A stretch of 64,000 bases of DNA, taken from Flagellimonas chongwuensis. GTDB lineage: Bacteria; Bacteroidota; Bacteroidia; Flavobacteriales; Flavobacteriaceae. The DNA lies in assembly GCF_013376415.1 (NCBI RefSeq), contig NZ_WYET01000003.1, forward strand, positions 1-64,000, read 5' to 3'. The translations under genes and the position numbers were made by a program. Of this stretch, positions 1-9,054 are shown one piece after another. The notes below the pieces were generated by a model. The model made no database searches. It worked only from the letters and a program-made list of their open reading frames with translations, and was not told where the DNA came from. Position 1 is the first letter of the stretch; each line of letters starts with the position of its first letter.

Positions 1-100
1 TGAGGCCCGCCTCCGACAGCACCTTCGCCGACATGCCGCCACCGGCCCCGGAGCCCACGATGATCGCATCGTACACCGTAGAATTCTCTATTATCTGCAT
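1..100 (-). CDS. GMC-family FAD oxidoreductase, N-terminal fragment
   Basis: Only the first 33 codons are inside the window; the gene runs off the left edge. The start is the ATG at 98-100 (minus). The peptide reads MQIIENSTVYDAIIVGSG and continues AGGGMSAKVLSEAGL. This is the N-terminal Rossmann dinucleotide-binding motif (GxGxxG) as found in glucose-methanol-choline oxidoreductases, and the GSGAGGGMSA form is typical of the Bacteroidota members. Such proteins oxidise sugars or alcohols with FAD and are often paired with a small gluconate-dehydrogenase-subunit-3-like protein, which cannot be checked here. Third codon positions are almost all G or C after codon 8, unlike the neighbouring genes. 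Another FAD-dependent family with the same motif cannot be excluded from 33 residues. Confidence 0.7.
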   Translation of the reverse strand, partial: MQIIENSTVYDAIIVGSGAGGGMSAKVLSEAGL

Positions 101-306
101 CTGTTAGTTTGGTTTAATTTAATTGATTGAAATTCAAAAAATTAAGTGAAATGATTTAATCTTAATTACCTTTTGTTCGTTTTAAAGATACTTTTTCTAC
201 GAATAAAACCGAGTAGTTTTCTAGTTTTCCTTTGAGTTTCCTGTCCAATAAACCCATCAAAATAACCGATATTTGACAAACTAACTTTCTCAAAAAAATT
301 ATTATC

Positions 307-2682
307 ATGTTAAGAACCTCTAGCTTCCTTGCGTTTCTTTTTATCTGCATCAATTCCATAATTGCACAAAAGGGCAATATTTCTTCTCTACAGATCAAAG
401 ACATTATGCAGGGGGATGACTTTGTCGGACATAGACCATCCAGCGCATATTGGGCCACTGATGGCAAAACATTGTATTTTGATTGGAACCCGGATGGGGC
501 ACTGAGCGATTCACTCTATGCCTACTCCGTAACAAACAAAAAAATTAATAAAGTGGGCTTTTTGGATGCAAACTCGCTTCCTTCTTCACGATTGACCTAT
601 AATCAGGTCAAAACAAAAGCGGTCTATGCCAAGAATGGCGATATTTTCTTACTGGACCTCAACACCCATCAATCCAAACCTATCACTAAAACACAAGCTA
701 GGGAAAGTGGTCCGCATTTTACGGATAATGGCAAGAGCATCGCTTTTGAACAAAATGGAGAGCTATTTACTTGGAACACGGATTCCGGTTTACTAGAGCA
801 AAAAACACGATTTGTAAAATCCAAAAACAGTGAACCCAAGCGCGACTCCAAGGACGAATGGCTATACCAAGACCAATTGGAACTATTTGATGTTTTGCAG
901 GAGCGTAAGATAAAAAAGGACAGAGGTGAAGAAATAAGTAATCAGTTGGAAACTTTGGAACCGTTGGAGATTGAAACCAAGGGTAAGCCGGTCATCAATC
1001 TCGAAATAGACCCGTCCGGAAATTTTATTACTTATGTTTTAATGGACAGGCCTAATTCTAAGGGCACCATTGTACCTCATTTTGTTACAGAATCAGGTTA
1101 CACCGAAGACCAGAACACCCGTTCCAAGGTGGGTGACGAACCCACAGAATACGAAATGTTCGTGTACGACATCAAAAGTCGCAAGAGCTATCCGGTGGTT
1201 TTAGACAACTTGGAAGGTTTGGATTACATTCCGGAATACACCAAAGATTATCCTGACAAGACGTATAAAAATGAAAACCGCATTGGGTCTATCAGTGGGC
1301 CTACTTGGAATTCAAATGGAACAAAAGCCGTGTTAGATATCCAAGCCAATGATTATAAAGATCGTTGGATTGTGTTGCTCGACCCAAAAACTGGAAAAGT
1401 GGAGCAGCTGGACCGTCAGCATGATGAAGCTTGGATAGCAGGACCAGGCATTGGCAGATGGGGAGGTGGCTCCCTAGGATGGATGCCCGGTGATGACAAG
1501 GTTTGGTTCATGTCCGAAAAAACTGGCTACTCCCATTTATATACAGTGAACATCAACAATAAAAAAACGGATGCCCTTACCTCTGGGAATTTTGAAATCT
1601 ATGATGCTTTCCTATCAAAAGACAAGGACAAATGGTACTTTACCTCCAATAAAACGCATCCCGGAGACCGACAGTTTTATACTATGAAGCTCAAAGGGGG
1701 CAAATGGGAGCAATTGACCAACATGACGGGTGGAAATGATGTAACCCTTTCCCCCGATGAGAAAAAAATGGCGATTTTATACTCCTATTCCAACAAACCT
1801 ACCGAATTGTTTATTAAAGATAACCCGGTGGAGGTCGGTGGAAATCCAGAAGCAGAACAAATCACAAATTCGAATACCGATGAGTTCGAAACTTACGACT
1901 GGAAAGACCCGGAAGTCATCACCTTTAAGGCATCAGACGGAGAAGAAGTATATGCAAGACTGTACCAACCGGATGCTTCGGTGAAAAACAAGGCTGCCGT
2001 AATTTTTGTACATGGTGCGGGCTACCTTCAGAATGCGCATAAATGGTGGAGCTCCTATTTTAGGGAGTATATGTTCCATAATTTATTGGTGGACAATGGC
2101 TATACCGTACTTGATATCGATTATCGCGGAAGTGCGGGCTATGGCAGAGATTGGCGGACTGGAATCTACCGACATATGGGCGGGAAGGATTTATCCGACC
2201 AAGTGGACGGCGCCAATATGCTGAAGGAGAAATACGGTATTGATTCAGATAAAATTGGAATCTATGGTGGTTCTTACGGTGGGTTTATCACTTTAATGGG
2301 AATGTTCAACGCGCCAGAAACTTTTAGTGCCGGGGGTGCAATCCGTTCCGTGGGCGATTGGGCAGCCTACAACCATGGCTACACCGCTCGAATCTTGAAC
2401 ACGCCGGCTACGGATAGTTTGGCCTATAAACGAAGTTCACCTATTTATTTTGCAGATGGATTAGAAGGTGACCTTTTGATTCTTCACGGTATGGTGGACG
2501 ATAATGTACATTTTCAGGACATGGTTCGCCTTTCTCAACGGTTGATAGAACTTGGCAAAGAAAACTGGGAAATGGCAGTTTATCCTGTAGAGCGACATGG
2601 TTTTGTGGAACCAAGTAGTTGGACAGATGAATACACCCGTATTTTTAAACTATTCCAAAAATCACTTTTGGGAAAAGAATAA
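307..2682 (+). CDS. Secreted S9 family prolyl oligopeptidase (DPP-IV-like)
   Basis: A 791-residue serine peptidase that probably trims peptides, possibly after proline, in the periplasm or on the cell surface. Residues 1-20 form a signal peptide ending near IIAQ. An N-terminal beta-propeller (about 40-530) precedes an alpha/beta hydrolase domain (about 560-791). The catalytic triad is visible: Ser656 in GGSYGGF, Asp731 in HGMVDDNVHF and His764 in ERHGF. The HG-x-x-DDNVHF segment closely matches the dipeptidyl-peptidase-IV branch of family S9. Length is normal for that family. The gene is alone on the plus strand, divergent from the GMC gene, with 206 bases between the two starts. The exact specificity (dipeptidyl versus acylaminoacyl peptidase) cannot be read from the sequence. 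Confidence 0.93.
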   Translation: MLRTSSFLAFLFICINSIIAQKGNISSLQIKDIMQGDDFVGHRPSSAYWATDGKTLYFDWNPDGALSDSLYAYSVTNKKINKVGFLDANSLPSSRLTYNQVKTKAVYAKNGDIFLLDLNTHQSKPITKTQARESGPHFTDNGKSIAFEQNGELFTWNTDSGLLEQKTRFVKSKNSEPKRDSKDEWLYQDQLELFDVLQERKIKKDRGEEISNQLETLEPLEIETKGKPVINLEIDPSGNFITYVLMDRPNSKGTIVPHFVTESGYTEDQNTRSKVGDEPTEYEMFVYDIKSRKSYPVVLDNLEGLDYIPEYTKDYPDKTYKNENRIGSISGPTWNSNGTKAVLDIQANDYKDRWIVLLDPKTGKVEQLDRQHDEAWIAGPGIGRWGGGSLGWMPGDDKVWFMSEKTGYSHLYTVNINNKKTDALTSGNFEIYDAFLSKDKDKWYFTSNKTHPGDRQFYTMKLKGGKWEQLTNMTGGNDVTLSPDEKKMAILYSYSNKPTELFIKDNPVEVGGNPEAEQITNSNTDEFETYDWKDPEVITFKASDGEEVYARLYQPDASVKNKAAVIFVHGAGYLQNAHKWWSSYFREYMFHNLLVDNGYTVLDIDYRGSAGYGRDWRTGIYRHMGGKDLSDQVDGANMLKEKYGIDSDKIGIYGGSYGGFITLMGMFNAPETFSAGGAIRSVGDWAAYNHGYTARILNTPATDSLAYKRSSPIYFADGLEGDLLILHGMVDDNVHFQDMVRLSQRLIELGKENWEMAVYPVERHGFVEPSSWTDEYTRIFKLFQKSLLGKE

Positions 2683-2762
2683 ACGATTGCCTCTAGGGGG
2701 GAAACTGAAAAATTTCAACAAAAAAACATATCTTCCTCCCTGAAAATTAACCAACAAACCGC

Positions 2763-4007
2763 ATGAAGGCACTGTTGAAAGCACTTGGCCCTGGCCTTTT
2801 ATTCGCCAGTATGGCTATTGGCACCTCACATTTGGTGTTATCTACCAAAGCAGGTGCCCAATATGGTTGGGTAATGGTAGTCCCGATTATTTTGGCCAAT
2901 TTGCTCAAGTATCCTTTTTTTGAGTTCGGGATTCGCTATACCACGGTGACAGAAAAAAGCTTGATTGAGGGGTACACCAATCTAGGAAAAACTTATTTGT
3001 ACATTTATGCCTTTGTAACGTTGATTTCCACCTTTACCATTTTGGCGGCGTTGTATGTTGTGACCGCTGGATTGTTCATTAACCTATTCGAGGTAACTTC
3101 CGTAGGGGCGGGTGCGATTGCATTTGGACTTTTTGTATTTATAAGTCTTTTGCTCATCATTGGCAAGTATCGATTCCTAGAAAATTCCTTGAAAGCGGTG
3201 ATTACCATACTCTTTATCGCTCTTTTGATTACAACCGTTATGGTATTACAAAAAGGGCCGGTGCCCAATGCTTCCTCCTATCAAAGGCCGGAAATTTTCA
3301 ACGAGGTTGGCATTTTATTTTTGATCGGACTTGTTGGGTGGATGCCCACAGCGGTGGAGGCATCTGGCTGGGTAAGCTTATGGGGCATGGAAAATTTAAA
3401 AACCATGAAGAACAAGCCCTCTCTAAAACTTGCTCTGCAAGAATTCAACGTTGGATATATCCTTACAGCGGTCTTAGCTTTGTTTTTTATGATCATAGGG
3501 TGGATGACCCTCTATGGTACCGGAACGGAAGTTAGCAATAACTCCGTCATCTTTGCGGACCAACTGGTAAGTCTCTTTACGACGCACATTGGAAGTTGGG
3601 CCTATTTTTTTATTGCCGTTGCGGCATTCGCCACCATGTTCAGCACCTGTATGACGGCACATGATGCCATTTCCAGGGTAAGCTTGGATGTGCTTCAAAA
3701 ATTATTTCCCAAAAAAAACATCTACAATGGTAAACATACCTTTGCTTTGATGGTGATTGCCATGGCTTGGATCAACTGGATCGTTATAAGTTTGTTCAGT
3801 GCCAACATGGGAAATCTTGTGGCTCTAGCCACTTTTGTTTCGTTTGTTTTTGCCCCGCTATTAGGTTGGATGAATTTAAAAACGGTAACAGGAAAAGATA
3901 TCCCAGAGGAATACAGGCCCAAAACAGGCTTAAAAGTTCTCACCTATTGCGGCATGATCTTTTTATCGCTCTTCGCTTTGTACTATTGTTGGATGCTGTT
4001 GATTTAA
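2763..4007 (+). CDS. Nramp-family (SLC11-like) transporter, divergent
   Basis: A 414-residue integral membrane protein with about 11 hydrophobic helices. It begins with LKALGPGLLFASMAIGTSHL, the same place where Nramp divalent-metal/proton symporters carry their helix-1 DPGN metal-binding motif. Here that motif is absent (ASMAIGTS). The helix-6 segment reads GWMPTAVEASGW, so the canonical MPH is MPT. The protein therefore belongs to the Nramp fold but lacks the usual Mn/Fe ligands, so its substrate is uncertain: an unusual metal, magnesium, or something else. It lies 80 bases downstream of the S9 peptidase on the same strand. Its stop codon (4005-4007) directly abuts the stop of the convergent OmpA-family gene. 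Confidence 0.8.
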   Translation: MKALLKALGPGLLFASMAIGTSHLVLSTKAGAQYGWVMVVPIILANLLKYPFFEFGIRYTTVTEKSLIEGYTNLGKTYLYIYAFVTLISTFTILAALYVVTAGLFINLFEVTSVGAGAIAFGLFVFISLLLIIGKYRFLENSLKAVITILFIALLITTVMVLQKGPVPNASSYQRPEIFNEVGILFLIGLVGWMPTAVEASGWVSLWGMENLKTMKNKPSLKLALQEFNVGYILTAVLALFFMIIGWMTLYGTGTEVSNNSVIFADQLVSLFTTHIGSWAYFFIAVAAFATMFSTCMTAHDAISRVSLDVLQKLFPKKNIYNGKHTFALMVIAMAWINWIVISLFSANMGNLVALATFVSFVFAPLLGWMNLKTVTGKDIPEEYRPKTGLKVLTYCGMIFLSLFALYYCWMLLI

Positions 4008-5954
4008 TTAATCGAACAGAACATTATCGTTGAGTACAACTATCAAAGAACGTTGGTTCTTTTTGTGCAATGTTTCCAAACAGAACACTCCATTGGTACA
4101 ATTGTTCAAGATTTTATCTTCTCCATAGCCAATAGAGTATAAAATAGTTGTGGCCGGCACACCACTTTCCACCAGATATTTTTTAATGGCATCGGAACGT
4201 GCCTGAGTAAGCTTAAAATTGGTACTGCTTCCTCCCCTACTGTCCGTATACGTCTCTATTCGCAATTGTGCATCTGGGAATGCTTTGACGAAGTCAACAA
4301 CTTTGGTAAGCTCTTCTTTGATATCATCATTAAGTTGGGTAGACCCCGTTTTAAAATAGAAGTCATTCAACTTCACCACTTTTTGACCTTCCCTTTCTTC
4401 CACTAAATCATCATAAAGTGAAACGGGAATATCGAAAGTAGTGTTCTGTAAAGCATCCAATTCATCTTGGACAAACTTCTTGATATATCTTGAATATCGC
4501 TCTTTGGATGCATCCAACACCAATTCGCTCTCGTATGGAATTTCCAGACGATATTCACCACTTTCATCCGAAATTGTTTTGGCCAGCATAGCCCCGTTCA
4601 TATCCCATAGACTGACTTCTACGTTGGCAACCGTTTGGGATGATCCACTCTGGTTTACCACAGCACCTTTAAATGTGATAGTCTTGAGACCTGGCTTTTC
4701 ATCCACCTTGAACCCATAGATATCATCCTTTCCTTTACCTCCTTTACGGTTGGATGCAAAATAGCCCAACAAGCCATCTCCTTCGTTACGGATAATCATT
4801 CCAAAATCGTCAAATTCGGTGTTGATGGGTTCTCCCAAATTGATTGGAACCCCAAACCCATCATCCTCAATATTGGATTTATAAATATCCATACCACCCA
4901 GACCATAAAACACATCGGATGCAAAATAAAGACTGTTCTCAAATATGTATGGGGCAATCTCGTTTCCTGGCGAATTGATTCTTGGACCCAAATTGATTGG
5001 AGCTGACATTACCTGTCCATTATTGGTGTACACATAATAGATATCCGTACCACCATAACTATCCTCAAAATCGGCCGAAAAATAAAGCTTACCGCTAGCA
5101 TCATCATAAAAGGGATAATAGAAAGAGGTACTCAAGTCCTTCAATAACAATTGATAGGAACCTCCTATCGCTTGTTTGGCAATGGCCAAGGCATTTTTTC
5201 CGTTGGAATCGAAGGCTAGCCCCCCATTTTCGGTGTTGGACAGCACATAAAAAATACTGTTCAATTTTGATGAATAGAATGGTGTTGCTTCGTGGTAATC
5301 CGTATCCTTCAACGATTTGAACAACTGTACGGAGGCAACTAGTCCAGTAGGCTGAATATTTGATTCGTAAATATGGAAATACCCTTCATTGCCTGGCTCA
5401 TAGCGTAATTTTTTATTGACTTGTCGTCCACTGGAAAACAAAAGTTTATCATCGTAAAAGCTAGGGGCAAAATCCGTTTGAGGACTGTTTCCGTTCAAAT
5501 TGAAGATATCATATTCCAACTGATTTTCTTGCGAGCCATTTTCTAGAAGTTGTTTATTGAACTCCATGTTCTCCATCAATTCCTTAGGAAAACTTGACGA
5601 AACTTTGGCCAAAAATCCATTTGTTCCATCCGTATTGGAATTTTGGGATAGGCTCCTAAGCATCTTGTTGTAATGGTGAGCATCCATCAAAGAATCCTTT
5701 CCAAAGATTTCCATGTAGGTCTTGGACGCTTTTTCAAAATTCTCGGTTTCAAAATAGGCATCAGCCAGATTAAGGAACTGCTGTTTGGTAAGTACTCCTT
5801 TTGAAAGTTGCTTCTCGTAGGCATCGACCGCCTTTTGATATTCGTACTGAAAAAAGAAAACATCTCCTGGGGAACTTCTTTTTTGAGCAAAACTGAGCAC
5901 TGTGCCCAGTAGGCATGCCCAAAGTGTCAATTGTATTTTTTTTACATGGCTCAT
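4008..5954 (-). CDS. OmpA-family protein with TPR, PD40 repeats and CarboxypepD-like domain
   Basis: A 648-residue outer-membrane/periplasmic protein. Residues 1-24 are a signal peptide ending SFAQ. Short TPR-like helices follow (about 30-110). Next are WD40-like PD40 repeats (about 150-400), seen as repeated LYFSA/LYFAS and GGxDIY motifs. A carboxypeptidase-regulatory-like beta domain (about 430-500) precedes a C-terminal OmpA peptidoglycan-binding domain (about 530-648; FYFKTGSTQLN, SIGYGED). In Flavobacteriia this architecture commonly follows a PorP/SprF-type gene and a T9SS-secreted adhesin, as here. It ends one base after the first base of spacing from that PorP/SprF-like gene (stop/start gap one base), so the three are probably one operon. 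A likely role is anchoring the surface complex to peptidoglycan; this is inference. Confidence 0.9.
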   Translation of the reverse strand: MSHVKKIQLTLWACLLGTVLSFAQKRSSPGDVFFFQYEYQKAVDAYEKQLSKGVLTKQQFLNLADAYFETENFEKASKTYMEIFGKDSLMDAHHYNKMLRSLSQNSNTDGTNGFLAKVSSSFPKELMENMEFNKQLLENGSQENQLEYDIFNLNGNSPQTDFAPSFYDDKLLFSSGRQVNKKLRYEPGNEGYFHIYESNIQPTGLVASVQLFKSLKDTDYHEATPFYSSKLNSIFYVLSNTENGGLAFDSNGKNALAIAKQAIGGSYQLLLKDLSTSFYYPFYDDASGKLYFSADFEDSYGGTDIYYVYTNNGQVMSAPINLGPRINSPGNEIAPYIFENSLYFASDVFYGLGGMDIYKSNIEDDGFGVPINLGEPINTEFDDFGMIIRNEGDGLLGYFASNRKGGKGKDDIYGFKVDEKPGLKTITFKGAVVNQSGSSQTVANVEVSLWDMNGAMLAKTISDESGEYRLEIPYESELVLDASKERYSRYIKKFVQDELDALQNTTFDIPVSLYDDLVEEREGQKVVKLNDFYFKTGSTQLNDDIKEELTKVVDFVKAFPDAQLRIETYTDSRGGSSTNFKLTQARSDAIKKYLVESGVPATTILYSIGYGEDKILNNCTNGVFCLETLHKKNQRSLIVVLNDNVLFD

Positions 5955-5955
5955 G

Positions 5956-6948
5956 TTAGAAAAATCTAGGGGAATCTATTTGCTTTCCTTTATTGTCGTT
6001 CGATTTTTTATCCTTGGACTTATTACCTCCGGAACCAAAACCGCCCCGTCCTATATAAAACTTGATGATTGCCTCATGGGAACCGCCGCTGTATTCACCC
6101 AGACCATTGGTAGCATAATCGTACGCGTACCCTATAAACATCGCGTTTGAAATCTGAAGTCCCGCCAACCCGCTTACGGCATTGTCCAATCGATACGACC
6201 CACCAATAGTGAGAGCATCCAAAAACTGAAAATTGGCCGATAAGTTTACCGTTACTGGGGAACCTTCTAAGTAATTTACCAAAAATGCAGGCTTAAATTT
6301 GGTCTGTTCTCCCAATTTGAACACATACCCTCCAATGGCATTGAATTGCATATTATCTTCTACGATGGTCGCCACTTCGTTGTTGTACAATGCATTTGTC
6401 AAAAAGTTGGGTACAGAGACCCCAAGGTACCAGTCTTCTTCATGGTACATAAAAAGACCTGCCCCCACAGTGGGATAAAAACTATTGTATTTACCCCCCA
6501 ATATCGATGGATCCGATGGGTTTTCAAAATTACCCTTGGAATAATCTATATCTAGCATTGACCCTCCGACATTTAGTCCAAAAGAGAGCTTGGTTTCTTG
6601 AGATAATCGGATTTGATAGGAATAAGCAATATCAAAATATGTTTGGGTAGATGGTCCTAGAACATCGTTCACCACATTGATTCCCAATCCCATTTTTTCA
6701 TTCTTAAAAGGAATATTGGCACCTCCCCTAATCGTTGTAGGCGCTCCATCGATATCCATCCATTGCGAGCGGTACAATCCAATTATTTCAGGACTTTCCA
6801 CAGTGCCCACATATGCCGGGTTAAAACTACCAATATTATACATGTACTGAGTGTAATGCGGCTCCTTTTGTCCATACACGGAACCAATGACCATGCATAG
6901 AGTAAGTAAGCATATTACGTATTTCAACAAACCTTTTATATCTGGCAT
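5956..6948 (-). CDS. PorP/SprF family T9SS membrane protein
   Basis: A 330-residue predicted outer-membrane beta-barrel. The signal peptide (about 1-26) ends VYGQ. It is followed by the family hallmark EPHYTQYMYN...NPAYVG and alternating hydrophobic strands. The C-terminus carries a hydrophilic lysine/asparagine-rich tail (about 303-325) and ends SPRFF. PorP/SprF proteins act with individual T9SS substrates, in particular type-B sorting-domain proteins such as SprB, helping attach them to the cell surface. Here the gene lies one base downstream of a type-B substrate and one base upstream of the OmpA/PD40 gene, which supports a dedicated partner role. The assignment to the family is solid; pairing with the neighbouring adhesin is inferred from order. 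Confidence 0.92.
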   Translation of the reverse strand: MPDIKGLLKYVICLLTLCMVIGSVYGQKEPHYTQYMYNIGSFNPAYVGTVESPEIIGLYRSQWMDIDGAPTTIRGGANIPFKNEKMGLGINVVNDVLGPSTQTYFDIAYSYQIRLSQETKLSFGLNVGGSMLDIDYSKGNFENPSDPSILGGKYNSFYPTVGAGLFMYHEEDWYLGVSVPNFLTNALYNNEVATIVEDNMQFNAIGGYVFKLGEQTKFKPAFLVNYLEGSPVTVNLSANFQFLDALTIGGSYRLDNAVSGLAGLQISNAMFIGYAYDYATNGLGEYSGGSHEAIIKFYIGRGGFGSGGNKSKDKKSNDNKGKQIDSPRFF

Positions 6949-6949
6949 T

Positions 6950-8911
6950 TTAGTTGTCTCTTACAATTTGTATCCATCCTTTTAACACATCCGTTCCATC
7001 TCCATTTAGGTCCAGAACATAGAAATAAGTACCCTTGGGTAAATCGCCATTCTTGCCTGTTCCGTCCCAAGAACTATCATATCCATCCATTTGGAAAACG
7101 CTGTTGCCGTATCGGTCGAAAACTTCGAATGTATTATTAGGGAATAGATGATCCCCAACCAAGGTAAGGGTATCGTTGTACCCGTCCCCATTGGGCGAGA
7201 AAATATTACATATAGTGCCTGGATAAACACATTGGCTTCTATCTACACTTACGGTTACAGAGTCGGAGTTATTACCAAGCACATCATCTTCAGGCACCGA
7301 GGATACCAATGCTGCCGTATTCGGAATATCTCCTGCACCTCTTGCTCTTACTGTTATGGTCAGAGTTGCATTTAAATCGGCCGGGGTCATTTCCGAGATG
7401 GTCCATTCTCCAGTACCTGAATCATAGTTCCCTAAGGTTGCTTCAGCATTCAAAAATTCAAAATCTTCATCAAGTATATCACTGACGACAATATCCATTA
7501 CCAAATTTCCGTCCACATTTTCCACATCGATAACAAAAACTATTTCTTCCCCCAACAAATAGGCATCCCTACCTTCTACGCTTTTTGTTATGGCCAAATC
7601 AATGGCCTCATTGGAAATACAATCTTGTACGGCTATGGTAATCTGGGCCGAAGCTGTTTCTGTACAGTTTCCAACAGTATTCGTGGTATATTCAAAAATG
7701 TAATCCCCACTGGGAAGCCCAGTAAAATCGACTACGTTTTCAGCTCCGATTGTCACATTTCCTTCTGAAGGATCAGTAATTATTGTCCAAGTCCCAGGAT
7801 CTTGACCAATAAGCCCCTCATCCAAATCGAAAGTATTCGGACCATCATCACTGGAAACATTACATGCTTGCAGTCCATCTATCGGAGCCCCCGCCAACGG
7901 TTCATTGTTCACGGTGACCACCACCTCCTCACGTTCGGAAGCACATTCATTGGATGCCGCGGAAACATAAAAAGAGGTAGTTTCCGTTAACTCTCCGGTC
8001 TCAAAGGTGGTTCCTGTTGCGATAGGACTTGCATTTGCATCCAAACTATCGAACCAGCTATAGGTTATGGCACTCAAATCTTCCACCTCGGCAGTAACCG
8101 TTAATACAGATGTTCCTGAGCCACAAATCTGTTCTGCAGTGGTCTCTATAATGGTTGGGGTGAAATTTCTTTCCAGTTCCAGCTCCAAGCTAGCGCCGTA
8201 ACAGTCATTGGCATTATCGTAATAGAATCCATAGTAAACACCAGAGCCATCTTCTATATTACTATCAATTTGATCATCAACGTTATCCGGAGAAGGGTTT
8301 CTGGACCACACCAGTTGTGTGCCCCCGGGTCCGTTCACATTGTTAACATAATTGTCCAAATCCACAAATATGGCCTCGCAGAACACTGTGGGCTCTGTGG
8401 TATCTAAGTTAGGGGCTGCCAAATTGGTACAGGTACCATCAGGGACATCTTCGCTTGAAATGGTCACTGTGGCCGAACCACTACCAGGGGCTACTGTATA
8501 ATTAGCATTGGAAACTATGTTCACGGTAACCGTTTCATCAAACTCGACCAGAGCATCTTGCAATACATCGACGTCCAATGTCTCTGAACCATTACCTCCA
8601 CTTAAAATACCAATGGTAACACTCACAGAGGGTGGCAATGCAGTATAATCCACTCCTGATGTTGCCGTACTGCTCACATCGACTTCCAAAAAGACTTCCA
8701 CAGTTGAGAAAACTGTACCTCCTGTTACAGAAATAGTAAACTCACCAGAAGTAAGGCCTGCCTCGCTGGCATTAGGTTCGCTTGCGGTTATGGAAACGGT
8801 TTGCCCAAAGCCAACACCGATACCCAATAGTAGAAAAAGAATAATCAAAATATGACCACGACCCATAGCGGCAGATGGTATTGATGAGGTTGTTTTTAGC
8901 CGAGCTTGCAT
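6950..8911 (-). CDS. Secreted adhesin-like protein with Calx-beta, DUF11 and T9SS type-B sorting domain
   Basis: A 653-residue secreted protein. The hydrophobic export signal starts near Met16 (MGRGHILIILFLLL) and ends near GFGQ, so translation may begin at Met1 or at Met16. A Calx-beta domain occupies about 38-155 (SEAGLTSGEFTISVTGG, VDYTALPPSVSV, VEFDETVTV). Ig-like modules follow, then a DUF11-like repeat (about 432-557). The gliding-motility-type C-terminal domain spans about 560-653, with FSPNGDGYND, FDRYGN, WDGTGKNG and GTYFYVLDL. That domain directs export through T9SS (type-B CTD). The protein is probably displayed on the surface with help from the downstream PorP/SprF-like gene. It is short compared with giant adhesins such as SprB. 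The ligand is unknown. Confidence 0.9.
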   Translation of the reverse strand: MQARLKTTSSIPSAAMGRGHILIILFLLLGIGVGFGQTVSITASEPNASEAGLTSGEFTISVTGGTVFSTVEVFLEVDVSSTATSGVDYTALPPSVSVTIGILSGGNGSETLDVDVLQDALVEFDETVTVNIVSNANYTVAPGSGSATVTISSEDVPDGTCTNLAAPNLDTTEPTVFCEAIFVDLDNYVNNVNGPGGTQLVWSRNPSPDNVDDQIDSNIEDGSGVYYGFYYDNANDCYGASLELELERNFTPTIIETTAEQICGSGTSVLTVTAEVEDLSAITYSWFDSLDANASPIATGTTFETGELTETTSFYVSAASNECASEREEVVVTVNNEPLAGAPIDGLQACNVSSDDGPNTFDLDEGLIGQDPGTWTIITDPSEGNVTIGAENVVDFTGLPSGDYIFEYTTNTVGNCTETASAQITIAVQDCISNEAIDLAITKSVEGRDAYLLGEEIVFVIDVENVDGNLVMDIVVSDILDEDFEFLNAEATLGNYDSGTGEWTISEMTPADLNATLTITVRARGAGDIPNTAALVSSVPEDDVLGNNSDSVTVSVDRSQCVYPGTICNIFSPNGDGYNDTLTLVGDHLFPNNTFEVFDRYGNSVFQMDGYDSSWDGTGKNGDLPKGTYFYVLDLNGDGTDVLKGWIQIVRDN

Positions 8912-8983
8912 TATTTATTGCGTGCTTTTCAGTTATGTTCTTTTTGCCTGCGTGTAGTTGGTAAGTTGGGTGAACCAATATTA

Positions 8984-9009
8984 CAAAAAAGGCAAGGAAC
9001 AACCTTGCC
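8984..9009 (-). terminator. Intrinsic terminator after fabD
   Basis: On the minus strand GGCAAGG and CCTTGCC flank a five-base loop and are followed by six T residues. The hairpin begins about 45 bases after the fabD stop and lies upstream of the adhesin gene, separating the two minus-strand transcription units. Confidence 0.8.
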
Positions 9010-9054
9010 AATTAGTTTAAATCTCAATTTATTTGGATGAACTGTTTTCCGTGC

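Noticed and set aside
8772..9011. 79-codon minus-strand frame with a signal-like start (ARLFLAFFVILVHP)
   Set aside because: It begins inside the fabD terminator and overlaps the adhesin start in another frame; no homology is recognisable.
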